Made by a program: the position numbers and the translations under genes. The notes below the pieces were generated by a model, which saw only the letters and a program-made list of their open reading frames with translations, was not told where the DNA came from and searched no databases. This document shows, piece by piece, positions 8,676 to 20,030 of a stretch of 22,263 nucleotides of DNA. Numbering within the stretch: the first letter of the stretch is position 1; each line of letters opens with the position of its first letter. Where the stretch lies: NCBI GenBank assembly GCA_003833135.1, contig QZLH01000466.1:1-22263 (forward strand), written 5' to 3'. Source of the DNA: Oehlia diaphana. Taxonomy: Eukaryota; Glomeromycota; Glomeromycetes; Glomerales; Glomeraceae.

Positions 8676-11600
8676 ATGACTGATAGTGTTAAGAAAAAAC
8701 CACCAATAGAACTATTTAAACAAATTGTCAGAAAAATACAAATACTAAACTATTTTAAGAAGAATAAATCGAATGTAAAAGTACTTAATGAAAATAACAA
8801 GAAAGGAAATTATCAAATTGCAATTTGTCAAAATGGTGAATTTGCTGTTACATTTGATACGGGTAAAGAATAAATTTCATTATTAATAAGACATAATTTA
8901 TTTACTTTATATATATATATATTAATGAAATTTTTATTAAATAATAAAAATAATAAAATTAGCTAATCTTCGAATTAAAGTATTGAAAAATACTGATTAC
9001 CGTCCACCCGAATCCAATAAGAGGAATCATAATAAATCCGACAAATTTGATAAACCCATCGCACATTTTAAAATAAATGATTACTTTACTATTATAGAAT
9101 CTTACATTTGCAAGGAAAAAGACGGTGAAAATAACTCGAAAGAGAATGAAAAGAATGATAACGATTGTTCTTCAAACAACAACAAAAAAGCTTCAAACAG
9201 TAACGAAAAAGAAAAGGAAAATAACTCGAAAGAGGATGAAAAAAGTGATAAATTTAAATGGTCTTTCGATATATCAAATTCGCATAAAGAAAAAAATAGT
9301 GACAATTATTTTATTCTTGTCGCAATATCTCGCATAAACATTAACGAGGATATGAAACAAGCAAAAAAGGAGAAAAATAATAATAAAAAGCATGATTACG
9401 AAAGAGAATTTTTTACTGAAAAAATATTCAATTATGATGAAAGTGAAGTTGATACAGATCATACTACAATTGATGTGCAACCAGAACAAAATGAACAAAA
9501 TGAACAAAATGAACAACATGAACAAAAAGAACAAAAAGAACAAAAAGGAATTGCTATTTATCGCCTTGAAATAGAAAATCAAAAAAAAGAAAATGAAAAA
9601 GGCAAGAATAAAAGTAAAGGAAAGGAAAGTGGGGAAAAGGAAAAGAAGGAAAAGCGTGTTACTTGCTATTATTCTAATAGTATTTCGGGAATATGTAGAT
9701 TTATAGAAGCTTCAGAAGTTTCAAATGAGAGCAATTTAAAGTCATCCAACGATTCTCAACCAGAAAAACTAGAAAATCTAGAAAGATTTATAATCTTGAA
9801 TTTTCATGGGATATATAATTTCGAATTTGATAATCATTTTGATAATTTTAAATTGAACGAAAAATTTGAATATCCAAAAATTTTTAGACGTGAATTAGAT
9901 AATTTGCATACACGTGATTCGTATGATCCCGATGATCAGGATAATGATATCGATGGTTGCACGAAACGACTTCTCTCATGCATTTACGACAAATATTTTT
10001 TAGTCACGCAATACAAAAATGACGTACGATCACTCGAAGGTAAAAAATTTTTTTATAGTTGATTATATATTTTAAATAGAATCAAAAGTTAAAAGTATTG
10101 CAATCTATTTTTAGTTTATAATCTGGAGAAAATGGAATTAGAAACAGTTGCAAAGAAGGATGAAAAAAATGATGAAGTCATAAATAAACACTATTCTGAA
10201 AAATTTTCTGTTGGTAAATTACAGCTCTGTTTTACTCAAGGAATGAACATTATTAAGTAAGTTATTTTGTAATAAATCATTTTTTATCTTCGAATGCATT
10301 AATTCACATTACTAAATACTAAATTTAACTTTATTAGTTTATTTTATATGGAAAACGGTTTACAAATCATATCAAAAACATTTGAAGAAATAAAACAAAT
10401 ATGTTTATTAGAATTTATAGATAGGGATAAAAAATTACTTATAATAGGCAAATGTCTTAAAGAAGAGATGATATTTATTATATGGGATTTATATAATACC
10501 AGCAAACTTGAATCATCAACTTTAAAAGATTTTCCAGTAAAGAAGTTTGATACTCATTTAGCTAGAACTTCAGGAAATATTTTACAAATCGAAGACAATG
10601 GAACGGTTTCATCAGTCCTTAACAAAGTCGAAAAAAAATTACAAGAGTTGAAAAAGGAAAATACTGAAAATGCTTTAGGTTCAAGTATAGAATTAGAAAC
10701 ACGTAAAGGAAATAAATCAAATAGAAAACCGGATAATAAACATAATCTATATTACGATAAAAAAATAACCTTTGAACCGATAGTTAATGATAAAGAACCA
10801 TGGGTGTTAGGTGATTACGATAGACACTCTTATTGTCTTTATCATAATCGAAAAGAAACGGAAGTAGAAACTTTACAACTTATTGTTGGCAGAACCACTG
10901 TTCAAATTTGGCATCAAATCCAGGATAATAGTAAAAGCAAAGATGAACTTCCTAACAAAGGAAGACCATTTCTTGAATATATATGGGCAAACCGCATTCC
11001 AATAAACCAAGAAAGAGAAGAAACAAGATTACGAATTGAAAAGTTTGAATGTGGACCGAGTGATGAATCACATGTAAAATTTGGTGATTTTAATTTAAAA
11101 GTTTATTGGTATGAAAGAAATGCAAAAAAAGAAGAGCAAGAAATAATAAATGAAGTAAAAAAAGAAATAAATGAAATAGAACAAAAATTCAAAGAGATTA
11201 ATGAAGATGGAAACATAGACGAAGCGGAAAAAGAGAAAAGAAGACAAGTGATAAAAAATAAAAATAAAGAAATAAATGAAATGGTACAAAAATTCAAAGA
11301 GATTAATGAAGATGGAAACATAGACGATACGGAAAAAGAAAAAAGAAGACAAGAGATAATGATAATTACTGAAGAAAATAAAGAAATAAATGAAATAGAA
11401 CAAAAATTAAAAGAGATTAATGCTAGTGTAAATGTGAAAAGAAAAGAAAAGGTAATTAAACGAAAGGAGATTATTGAAAAATATCATGCAATAAGACACG
11501 CTTGTAAAGCATTAGAACATCTCAATAAACGTTATAAAAGTAACTGGCTTGCAAATAATTACATTAGAATAAACGAAGTAAGTTGATTTTAATTAATAAA

Positions 11601-14409
11601 TTCTATTCGTTTTCAAGGAAACAAAATAATTGATATTTTCTTTTTATTAAAAAGTACGAAAGGATGATTAGCTATATCGAACATATAGTTTGGAGATTTG
11701 CTAAATATGAACCAGAAAGTTTTAAAATGTTGGATGTTCGACATAATCTTATGAAAAATTTAATTATTAGTGATTGTGATCATTTGATAAAATTTATGTT
11801 ATTTGGAGATGAAAAAATCGATGAAAATAAAAACGGAAAAGAAGTAAAGGAAAAAAAAGAAAAAAGACAAAAAGAAGCCGAATTAAGGTATATACCATTT
11901 AATGAATTATGGCCAGGAAAAACATTTTTAAGAGAAGATGATCTTGACTTTGATGAAAGGAATGATAAGATAGAAGATAATGAAACAATCAAGCCAGAAA
12001 ATATTATGGAATTAGCAATCTATCATTGTAAAGGTAAATCTCTAAACTTATTAACTTTATGACGCAAAATTATTGATCATAATAAATAACTTTATTTTTC
12101 AGGACGTGAACTTAATGATACGATTATGGTTGCTTATCTGTTGGAATATTATTCTAGGCATGCAACTGATTGTGCTGGATGGATGTGTACCGTTTCTAAG
12201 GCAATTCCTTTATTATTTAAATATAATTATGGTTCGTTTTTTAATTCTAAAATAATTACTTTAAATTTAATTTAAAAGAGTTTTTGATTAACATACAATT
12301 CTTTATATTTATAATAGACGATTATGCCAGAAAGTTATTTTTTAAAGAATGTTTTGCAAATCAGGAACATTTCTCGGCTCAAGATCCTAATGAAATTATT
12401 CCAAAAGAATACCTAGCAAGACGTAATCATAACATTACATTTAGAGCATTCAGACCTATAGTCAAACTGAAGTCCGCTAAAGATGAGTGGTATGATTATT
12501 GGATTCGAAACCCAATAAAATCTTTTTATGATAACGTAACCAAATTTAAGAATTATGTAATCACTAAGTATGAAAACCTTGACAATAATCTTGGAAAATC
12601 GCCATTAGCTTTGCGAGTGGTTCCACTTCCCGATTTCACAAAAACCAGCATTAAAAAGGAAAAAGTCAAATATAATTCTTTAAGAATTATTCTCAACCTT
12701 CTTTGGTTTATATTTGTACCGCGATGGTACAAAATTGGTAGGGGTGATAAGACTAAATTAAGCCCTTTTTCTAGAATGATACTTTATGAGAATAATGATG
12801 ATATTTATGATAATCCAGCAACTGAAGCGGTTATCAATTTTCGTTGGCAAAAAGCAAGAAATTTCTTTTTTTTTCTTTCCCTCAGATTTCTTCTTTTTGC
12901 CATCTGTTTTGTATTAGTTAGTTGGTCATATTTGAATCATGGCGCTATTATAAATGGAAATTCTTTATTAGCCTTAATTATTATATTTTATTATCTGGCA
13001 GTTTATCAATTTATTACCGAGGTGTTACAACTTAATTATCGTGGGTTTAAAAAATATTTTGGTGATATATTTAACTTTTTTGACATAATTTCCATTGTAT
13101 TTTCTGTAACGGCAATGTCAATGATGGTTAAAAATTTTCGATTTTCCGATGGTTTTGGAAGTGTTAAAGAAATTGATACTGAAATAATTGTGTGGATATC
13201 ATTCTCAATTTTCTTTCTTTGGATTGAATTGGTAAGTTTTTGCTTTTATTTATAATTAATTTTTTTCCGCTCTATACTAAATTAAATGAATCAATTTTAA
13301 TAATTTCAGATTCTTTATCTCCGTCTAATATCAAGTAAAACATAGTATTATTCTTTCATGACATAATTATTTTTTTAATAATTGTTTATTTTTTTTTTAT
13401 TTGACAGGAATTGGTGTTTATATCTATTATTCTGTAATTATCTTCAGAAGCATATTTCCGTTCCTTTTGTTCATGTTAATTGTAATACTTGCATTTGCGC
13501 ATACAATGTATGAAATTATTTTATTTTTTATTTGACTTAATTTACTTTAAATTTTGACTATGGTTACTATATTATATGTAGGTTTGTGCTATTAAGGGAT
13601 CCCACTAAAGTTGCGATCAAAGATTCTATATACAAAGGAAATGTTACAAATATTTTATCAAATGAAACACTTTATAAGATAGATCTTAAGTCTGATTTTA
13701 ATTCCACATCTAGTGATAATCCATTTTCAACTTATTTTAATGCAATAGTAACTACATATTTTTGGATTGGTGGTAATATGGCTCAAAGAGACAAATTTGA
13801 CTCTTGGACCGTTGATGTATTTACTTTAATTGGTAGTATAGTCCTTGTAGTTGTATTACAAAATATGTTGATAGCTTTTATGAGGTGAGTTTTTTTTTTT
13901 TGACAAAATATAGTACTACACTACTTATTCGATATCCTCTTTTATTCATGCATTCGTTTTTTTTTAGTGGTGTGTATGAAAAAGCAGAAATTAAAGGTAG
14001 ACAAACTTTATTAAGACGTCGAGCGAATCTTATAGCAGATTATGAAGCTTTACACCACATTCATTTTTGGGAACATGAACCCGAACCGAAACACATTTAT
14101 TATTTTGGTCAATCTAAAACTTTTGAAGATTGGTATGATACAAGAAAGAATGATCAAGGTGCAATATATAAAGATTTTGAAGAAAAATCTACATTCACAA
14201 AACATATTTTTGAGAGGAGAGATTATGATGACCGTTCAATTTGGTCATATGATGATGATATTAAAAAGGAAATTAAAAAAGATAAAAATTCAATTGAAGA
14301 AATTAAAGATAAAAATTCAATTGAAGAAATTAAAGAAATCGAAGATAAGAAAATCAAATTAAAAGCTAAGGATGAAAAATCGAGTGAATTAGAGAAATCG
14401 GAGAAATAA
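8676..14409 (+). CDS. Large TRP-like cation channel with propeller-like N-terminal region, 11 exons
   Basis: Reconstructed exons: 8676-8862, 8963-10039, 10115-10256, 10338-11577, 11655-12033, 12103-12231, 12318-13231, 13310-13334, 13408-13507, 13582-13884 and 13968-14409. Phases agree at every junction and give 4938 nt, 1645 residues. Residues ~45-70 and ~470-1040 have WD40-like strands (IAICQNGEFAVTFDT; LIVGRTTVQIWHQI near 650-663). Residues ~90-300 are Lys/Glu/Asn-rich low complexity with an EQN/EQK triplet run at 237-257. Three 35-38 residue coiled-coil repeats start at 744, 779 and 817. The C-terminal channel has helices near 1234-1257, 1268-1289, 1298-1322 (containing NFFDIISIVF), 1339-1363, 1367-1402, a pore helix and loop at 1444-1465 (WIGGN) and S6 at 1477-1498, then a charged cytoplasmic tail with a DKNSIEEIK duplication. 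This order matches the ion_trans/TRP family. I infer a membrane channel passing cations; selectivity and gating are unknown. The intron 6 donor (GTTCGT) is unusual. RNA evidence could move some junctions. Confidence 0.82.
9484..9546 (+). repeat. 9 bp coding microsatellite (Glu-Gln-Asn/Lys)
   Basis: Seven tandem 9 bp units, GAACAAAAT changing to GAACAAAAA, lie inside the second channel exon and encode EQN, EQH and EQK triplets at residues 237-257. Unit length is a multiple of three, so copy-number change would not break the frame. It lies in the low-complexity N-terminal region. A related direct repeat, GAAAATAACTCGAAAGAG, occurs at 9127-9144 and again at 9217-9234 in the same exon. Confidence 0.9.
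11161..11430 (+). repeat. Three tandem 105-114 bp coding repeats (coiled coil)
   Basis: Units start at 11161, 11266 and 11380 and encode KEINEIEQKFKEINEDGNID-type segments at residues 744, 779 and 817, the third being cut short. The first two are nearly identical at the DNA level, so the duplication is recent. The heptad-like spacing of I/L/F among E and K suggests a coiled coil between the propeller-like part and the channel. Confidence 0.88.
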
Positions 14410-14494
14410 GCAGAGTTTTGTAAATTTTATATTTTATTTTAACTTATTTCATAATTTTGTAATATTGTGTTTATTATTATATTAAATTATTTCA

Positions 14495-14500
14495 AATAAA
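14495..14500 (+). terminator. Candidate polyadenylation signal of the channel gene
   Basis: AATAAA lies 86 bp after the stop codon at 14407-14409, preceded by T-rich sequence. It is the first canonical hexamer at a plausible distance. In AT-rich DNA it may be chance. Confidence 0.4.
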
Positions 14501-15209
14501 GATAATAATACTTGACAACTTTATACTTTCATCCATTCGGTTTTATAATGGTTTAAGTTATTATTGGAACTTTAAATATTTTTTCTTATATTTTAAGACT
14601 ATATATGATAAAGAAATTGTCATGAACTCATGAAGTTAATGAATTTATTTTATTCGATTTAACCGATTTCAATGACGAAATAATTATGTAAATATTCAGC
14701 TATTCAGGAGTTGTAGTAAGTCATTGAAAGATGATAATAATCTTAAATGCTTTCTGGATACGTCTGCTGCTGGTTGCATTAGGTGCTAATATGGAAATTT
14801 TTTATGCACGCGTAAAATTAATTTCTTAATAAAGTCACAGCTTCCAGTGTAGTTAAATTAAAATTGACTGGCTAGGAAGTAAGAATGCACCAGCTCAAAT
14901 AATACTAACCTAAGAAATAATGAAATCATTAAATTAACAAATTTATGTTTGACTATGTGAAAATTTTGATCTTTAATTACATGATGTATGAGTGATAATA
15001 TGACTTAATTTTTTGACTTTTAGAAACGTGTTAAATTAAGTAAAAGCGTTAAAATAAAATTACCTAACCAACCAAAATATTTAATTCACGTGATAAAATA
15101 TAAAGTCTCGCTTAGTTATTTATAAAAAAAATTTTTTCTTCTGATAATTTTACATATAAAACAAGAATTAGAGAATAGCAACATTGCACTTATAATTAAT
15201 TATAATAAT
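14501..15209. other. Intergenic stretch, nothing recognised
   Basis: AT-rich. A slightly GC-richer patch at 14750-14815 reads as a short hydrophobic open frame (beginning at the ATG near 14732, about 31 codons), but it is too short and has no recognisable features. Confidence 0.4.
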
Positions 15210-15340
15210 GCCGAAAACAGAGCCGAATTCCTGATTGCCGATCATCCGGATCAGGTTTAATCGCAGGAAATCCCTGAAATTCCACGATGATCTACGTCTG
15301 AGCCGGGCCCGGATCACGTTGCGGATAATTATTTTTCGGC
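15210..15340. mobile_element. 131 bp GC-rich MITE-like element
   Basis: The segment starts GCCGAAAA and ends TTTTCGGC, a perfect 8 bp inverted terminal repeat. Inside are strong inverted motifs: CCTGAT at 15230-15235 with ATCAGG at 15250-15255, ATCCGGAT at 15244-15251 and the 10 bp palindrome CCGGGCCCGG at 15303-15312. It is a GC island in DNA otherwise far below 30% G+C. A TAA-type duplication at the flanks is possible but not clear. A shorter, AT-shifted relative lies at 3016-3115. It has no coding capacity, so any movement would depend on a transposase elsewhere. Confidence 0.6.
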
Positions 15341-17117
15341 TAACTTACACCATTATACAAATGTACAATTCATCCCAGAAATAACTCTTAAATAAGATTG
15401 ATGAAATACATAATTTAATAAACTTTTTTTTTTTTTTATTAGAACTAAATCTGTTTGATAGTATATTTGATAATTTTTCTTAATTGGACCCATTTATAGT
15501 TTTTTTGATAACTGAAGGTTCATATGAAAAAAAATGAACACTACATATCTTTAAAACCTTTACTTAAATCTCAAACTATTTTAAATCTCTATACTTTAAC
15601 AATTTTCTTTATCTAAGTATTCAAAGCGAAGGACTATCTCTGGAGACGAAATTGTAAATTTTGTTATCCTCTGCAAGACGTCCTTCTATAAAAATTACCA
15701 ATGTTTTCCTTTTGAACTTGAAATTTGCAACGAACGATAATTTTGTTTTTTCCTATTTTTTTATTTTTAAGGAAAGAAGTTTTTTATATACCAAATATTT
15801 TTTTTTTTAATAAAAATTTGTCAAATTTTCGGTTGAACTTAGTCTCGGTTGTGACAGACCTTTAACGGTTTCCGTTTTCCTAGTTAATATTTGTTCGGAT
15901 CCTGAATCAACCAAAAATAATAAATTTCTTTTCAACTATAATTTTTGATGATCGTATCCATACTCGTATCTTTTTCAAAATTAATCATCGTAACTATAAA
16001 TTTAATGTAACTGTTATTAATTATAGTGAAATATTAAGAATTTTCTTTTACAAAAAGAGAAAAGATAAATCAAAATTGGAAAGTGAATTTAATTTTTATT
16101 AATAAAACTGGTGAACTTTTTTTCTTACAGAAAGAGAAAACAATAAATTAAAAATGGTAACAAAAAATAATTCAAAGGTTGGTTTCATCTATACTAAAAA
16201 TATATAAAATTCAGTTTTTGCATCCAAATTGGTTTGAAATCTAATCCATAAAAAAATACCCAATTTTCATTTCAAAGATGAATTGTCAAAATCACAAATA
16301 TCACGTGTTTTGCAGGTCATGTGTTTGAAAACGCTTTGTATGAATTCGCTAAATAAATAAATTCAGAAGAAATATTGATTATACAGTATTTTTCAATAAT
16401 ACATTAATATTTTGAAAATATCCAATCAAATAAATAATTTAAAAATTTTTTTTTTTTATTGAAAATTCTTGATGTTAAATTGATATTTTTTGTCTATTAA
16501 CTTTAAAATATTCCGGTTTCACAGTGATTTAATGCGCAACTTTGCTAAAGTATTTAATTAAATTTTTTACTCTTTTTTTACTTGCTATATTTTTTAAAAA
16601 AGTGATAATCTCTTTTTATACATCGTCACAGCTCCCTCATGAATGTTTAATATAATAAAACCTTTATAGAATATTTGCATTATCAAACATTTGAAAAGGT
16701 TCAAAATGTAACTCTAGATATACTGGATACTATATGTATAATCCCAGTGGACGAAGTTCCTGTAAATCAATATAATTTCAGTTTTTATTTATTTATTATG
16801 TATTTTAGATGCATCCAACGTAGCATGCCCTATGTATAATACCTTACTAAAATAATAAGCTGACGCTAGATTTGAAGGTTAGGTTTGTGGGAGGGTTATT
16901 TGATTTCTTTTCATATCTTTTTTTATAAAAATCTATATTGTTAATGAAATTTGAGCCCACTAAACATACAATAGTTTTTTGAATAATCACTAATAGCTGC
17001 AGTAAATAGAAACAATCTCAAATCGGAAGTAATTATATGATGTTGTCATCTGATTTTCTATAAATTGAGCATTTTCATGCACGAATTATCAAAAAAAAAA
17101 TTTTTTTTTTTAAATAA
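15341..17117. other. Intergenic stretch with minor repeats
   Basis: No gene is recognised. GAAGGAC at 15628-15634 and GTCCTTC at 15680-15686 could close a hairpin of about 59 bp. A ~35 bp A-rich segment at 16048-16082 (TTACAAAAAGAGAAAAGATA) recurs in degenerate form at 16127-16160. Otherwise I see only AT-rich sequence with homopolymers. Confidence 0.4.
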
Positions 17118-17430
17118 ATGAGTGAATATGATTCTCAGAGTATCACAGTTGAAGAATGCGATAATATAAATGCTTATCAAACCAAATATAAGAATACTAC
17201 ATTTAAAAAAGCCTAAAGAATTTATTGAAAACTGATGAGTACTTAACTGAAAATGTAAAATATGAATTGAAGATGACGTCACTAAGAAGGACTATCAAAT
17301 TGCAATTTGTCATGATGGAAAGTTTGCCGTTACATTTGATACAAGTAAAAATATATATATATATTTCGTCATTAGACATACCTTCGGGTTAAAATACTCT
17401 GGTAATATCAGACTGTTGACGGTCAAAAAA
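17118..17430 (+). pseudogene. Broken 5' fragment of a second channel-family gene
   Basis: ATG at 17118 opens a frame (SITVEECDNINAYQTKYKN) that shifts in an A run near 17202-17208 into KKPKEFIEN. Four TGA stops follow before the frame continues as DYQIAICHDGKFAVTFDT at about 17289-17342. That last block matches, in protein and DNA, the end of exon 1 of the gene at 8676 (positions 8809-8862), with about one difference in eight bases. A donor-like GTAAAA follows at the same phase, then a TA-rich intron, an ATTAG acceptor near 17375 and CTTCGGGTTAAAATACT, the counterpart of the exon 2 start at 8967. Similarity ends near 17430. The rest of that gene is absent here. Its N-terminal half differs from the intact gene, so it is a diverged paralogue, not a copy of it. 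Confidence 0.75.
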
Positions 17431-17707
17431 AACGTGCACGTGCGCATCTAAATTAATTGAAATACTATATAGTGTCTTCAAGTTCAAATCAATTGCACCC
17501 TCGTACGAAAAGTGAGCTGCAATTTCTTACACATACGATTATTTTACATTATCGTTCTTCTAGAGGGTCAGGTTTGAGTTTGCGTATTTTGAACTAAAAA
17601 ATCATGAAAATCTTTCCTTTTTTAGATAATTTTTGATAATGCAAGTCAGAATTTTATTTCCTATTATAGTAACTGGCTGACATTATCATAATTCCGGCCC
17701 TGAAAAA

Positions 17708-17893
17708 ATGCGTAGTAAAAAATTTTTTCATCACCTGACCCCTATATATATATATTTTGGTCCTGTTCTACTACTTAAAAAGTTTTATCAAATAATAAAA
17801 GAAAATAATTGCATTTTAACACGTATTAAATTTACAAATATTTCACCTGAAACATTTCAAGTAATTAGATGTGCAGATGGTAGAAAACGTTGA
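17708..17893 (+). pseudogene. Possible coding relic, unknown
   Basis: A 61-codon open frame whose second half (FTNISPETFQVIRCADGRKR, ending at 17890) has protein-like composition, unlike the AT-driven chance frames around it. The first half runs over simple TA sequence at 17740-17760. No family is recognised and there is no support for transcription. It may be the end of an exon of a decayed gene, or chance. Confidence 0.2.
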
Positions 17894-19737
17894 AAATAAT
17901 GCAAATTAGATGGAATAAAATTTTCAACTTTTGATCCCTTTATAATAAAGAAATTTGAGATCATATGCTTAAATGTATACGTTACAACAAAGTATTCTAT
18001 TTATTATATTTGCCAATTTAATTTCTAAAGAATCTTTAGATAAAATATTACCTTACGAACAAATTTACCTAAAGAATTAATTTAAGTCATACAGATTCTA
18101 ATAGAGAACCAAGTAATAAATGAAAACATCATATATATATTCAAAAAAATCATTACATTTCAATTTGTAAGATTAATCTCAAAATGAATTAATAAATTAG
18201 TTACATCTCTTCCCCTAGCTAATCAACCTATTCACATCATTAACATATTATTTCTCAAAAATTGTGTGTATTTGCTTGTTTCATAAGTTTCGAATACTCC
18301 CTTACATATCATCAATCATAATTTCTAATATTATATGTGGTTTAGGATGAAACCGATGTAGTGGCGCAGCTACACGTAAATATTTTTTTCCCTTTTTAAT
18401 TATAAGACCGTAAGTACAGGCACGAGAGTTCAACATGATAAGCTCAAGAATTATCATAGCAGTTACAAAAATTTAACACGTTAGCTAATTTATTGACATA
18501 GTGATAATTATACGGTAAATTTTACTTTTTTAAGAAATGAATTTTTTTCATCTATCACAAGGTATGCATCTTGAATCAACTTAATGTTTAATCTTATAAT
18601 ATTTGAGAAAATAAAAAATTATATATCTAAAAATTATTTGTTCTTAAAGATTGATCAGGTCAAAAGAACCGATTCGCCAATTACTTGAACATTCACATAG
18701 ATAATCTATTAAGAAAATTAAATTTAATGACATCACGGATTAATACTTTGTAAATAAATTATGAGCGATTCACTGGACATAAATTATACTTTTTTTTATA
18801 TATTCCCACAACTTGATCATAAAATAATAAAATATCTATAAAAAAAATGATTGCTATTAATTAGTATAATAGTGTGATTGATGATGTACTGTACGTTTAA
18901 ATTCATTTAAAATTCTCGAGAGAGAATTATTGAAATAATGAGCGATGATTCTATTATAATTATCATCGAGTTATATTTCATCGTTTATTAAAGCTCTTAA
19001 TGGATACTTAATAGCTTATGGATAATTTAACTCCTAAGTAGAACACATTTAATTTTGCCAATAATTTAAGAAAAATCCACGCGAGCTTAAAACTGTCCGA
19101 ATTTTTTAAAAAGTTATTAATTTAATTAATTTATTAAAGAGTTTATGATACCTGCTAAATTTTTAAAATTCAAAGACTTAACTGCTGACATTTGCATTTT
19201 AGTGATCACTTTCTTAATTATGAATATTTTATTATACTTAAATATCTGAAACTCCAATCCAATGAAAAATAAGTTAGCACTAAAAGAGTTTTTCTAATGA
19301 TCAATGAACAAAAATATTTAAATTAGAAAATGAAATTCACACCTTGCATTATTTCACTTGCATCTCAAAAGGTCCGTATTCAAATGTTTTATCATGTATA
19401 GCAATAAATATTTGTTAACAATTGTTTGTAAAATTTTTGTTTAACTAGAGTTTCGCACAGGTCGAATTTAGTTAAGATTTAATTTCACAAAAAAATTGTA
19501 TCTGAAACGAAACGGATTATCATTAAAATAGAAAAACAATTTAAATAATGAAATTTCATATTGGATTTATTATGCGTGAATTACCTTTGAGGAGCAGATT
19601 TTTGAAGCGGTCAAAAGATAATCGTCACCTTAAATAATTAGAATTTAATCTTTTCGTTCAAATGTGTTATTTTAAGTTTTGTCTTTTAAGTTTCAATGAT
19701 TTAATATTAGAACAAAGTTGAAGTCGTCATTTTGTAA
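17894..19737. other. Intergenic stretch, nothing recognised
   Basis: AT-rich without a credible ORF or repeat. A small stem (TGTAG and CTACA around a short GC-rich loop) lies near 18358-18376. No tRNA-like cloverleaf or rRNA similarity was noticed. Confidence 0.4.
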
Positions 19738-20008
19738 GAAAAGTATTACAAGATTTTAGAAGAAAAACACACAGAAGGAAATATTCCTAACAATAATGGT
19801 GTTGAAGTTAGTTTGGTAAAATTAAAACTTAGTGGATATCCATCTGTGAATATTCGCACCATTCAACCCATTCACCTGACTGGCAAAGGACATAACCTAT
19901 GCATTTGCCGATCAGGTGAGGACTATTCAAGTGCTTTATCCGCAATATCTTGCATTGGATGATCCAATTACTAATAAATTTCACTATTGCGCCAAATATG
20001 TAGTGTAA
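19738..20008 (+). pseudogene. 3' relic of an unknown gene, split by an insertion
   Basis: The frame from 19738 reads like protein (YYKILEEKHTEGNIPNNNGV, then LVKLKLSGYPSVNIRTIQ) up to 19866. After an interruption of 55 bp plus a 9 bp duplicated target, the sense resumes at 19922 as TIQVLYPQYLALDDPITNKF and ends at TAA 20006-20008. Removing the insertion and one copy of the duplication would join both halves in one frame. In the present sequence the 64 bp gain breaks the frame. No start codon or upstream exon is visible; a stop (TAA at 19735-19737) precedes it. The family is not recognised. The stop lies 55 bp before the kinase ATG, so this DNA may now serve as kinase promoter or leader. Confidence 0.5.
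19867..19921. mobile_element. 55 bp hairpin insertion with 9 bp target duplication
   Basis: Inverted arms TCACCTGACTGGCAAA (19872-19887) and TTTGCCGATCAGGTGA (19904-19919) match at 14 of 16 positions around a short loop. The insert is flanked by ACCATTCAA (19858-19866) and ACTATTCAA (19922-19930), which differ at one base. Both flanks encode TIQ in the two halves of the interrupted coding relic. Duplications of 8-9 bp are typical of hAT-like or Mutator-like elements; assignment is not possible from 55 bp. Confidence 0.55.
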
Positions 20009-20030
20009 CAAGTTTAAGTATTTAAATAAA

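Noticed and set aside
9102..9582. Minus- and plus-strand frames overlapping channel exon 2
   Set aside because: Shadows of the Lys/Glu/Asn-rich coding sequence; the exon frame has consistent splice phase.
11095..11403. Minus-strand Phe/Ile/Tyr-rich frames opposite channel exon 4
   Set aside because: Antisense of the coiled-coil repeats; hydrophobicity is an artefact of complementing Lys/Glu codons.
14042..14362. 106-codon frame in the last channel exon
   Set aside because: Alternative frame of the channel tail; does not connect to any exon phase.
17058..17282. Minus-strand 74-codon frame
   Set aside because: Antisense of the channel relic, whose plus-strand sense is supported by the DYQIAICHDGKF match.
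17432..17442. ACGTGCACGT / CACGTG site as a regulatory element
   Set aside because: Single short palindrome with no intact gene close downstream; cannot be supported.
19829..20011. Minus-strand 60-codon frame
   Set aside because: Antisense of the interrupted coding relic and its hairpin insert; plus-strand reading explains both halves.
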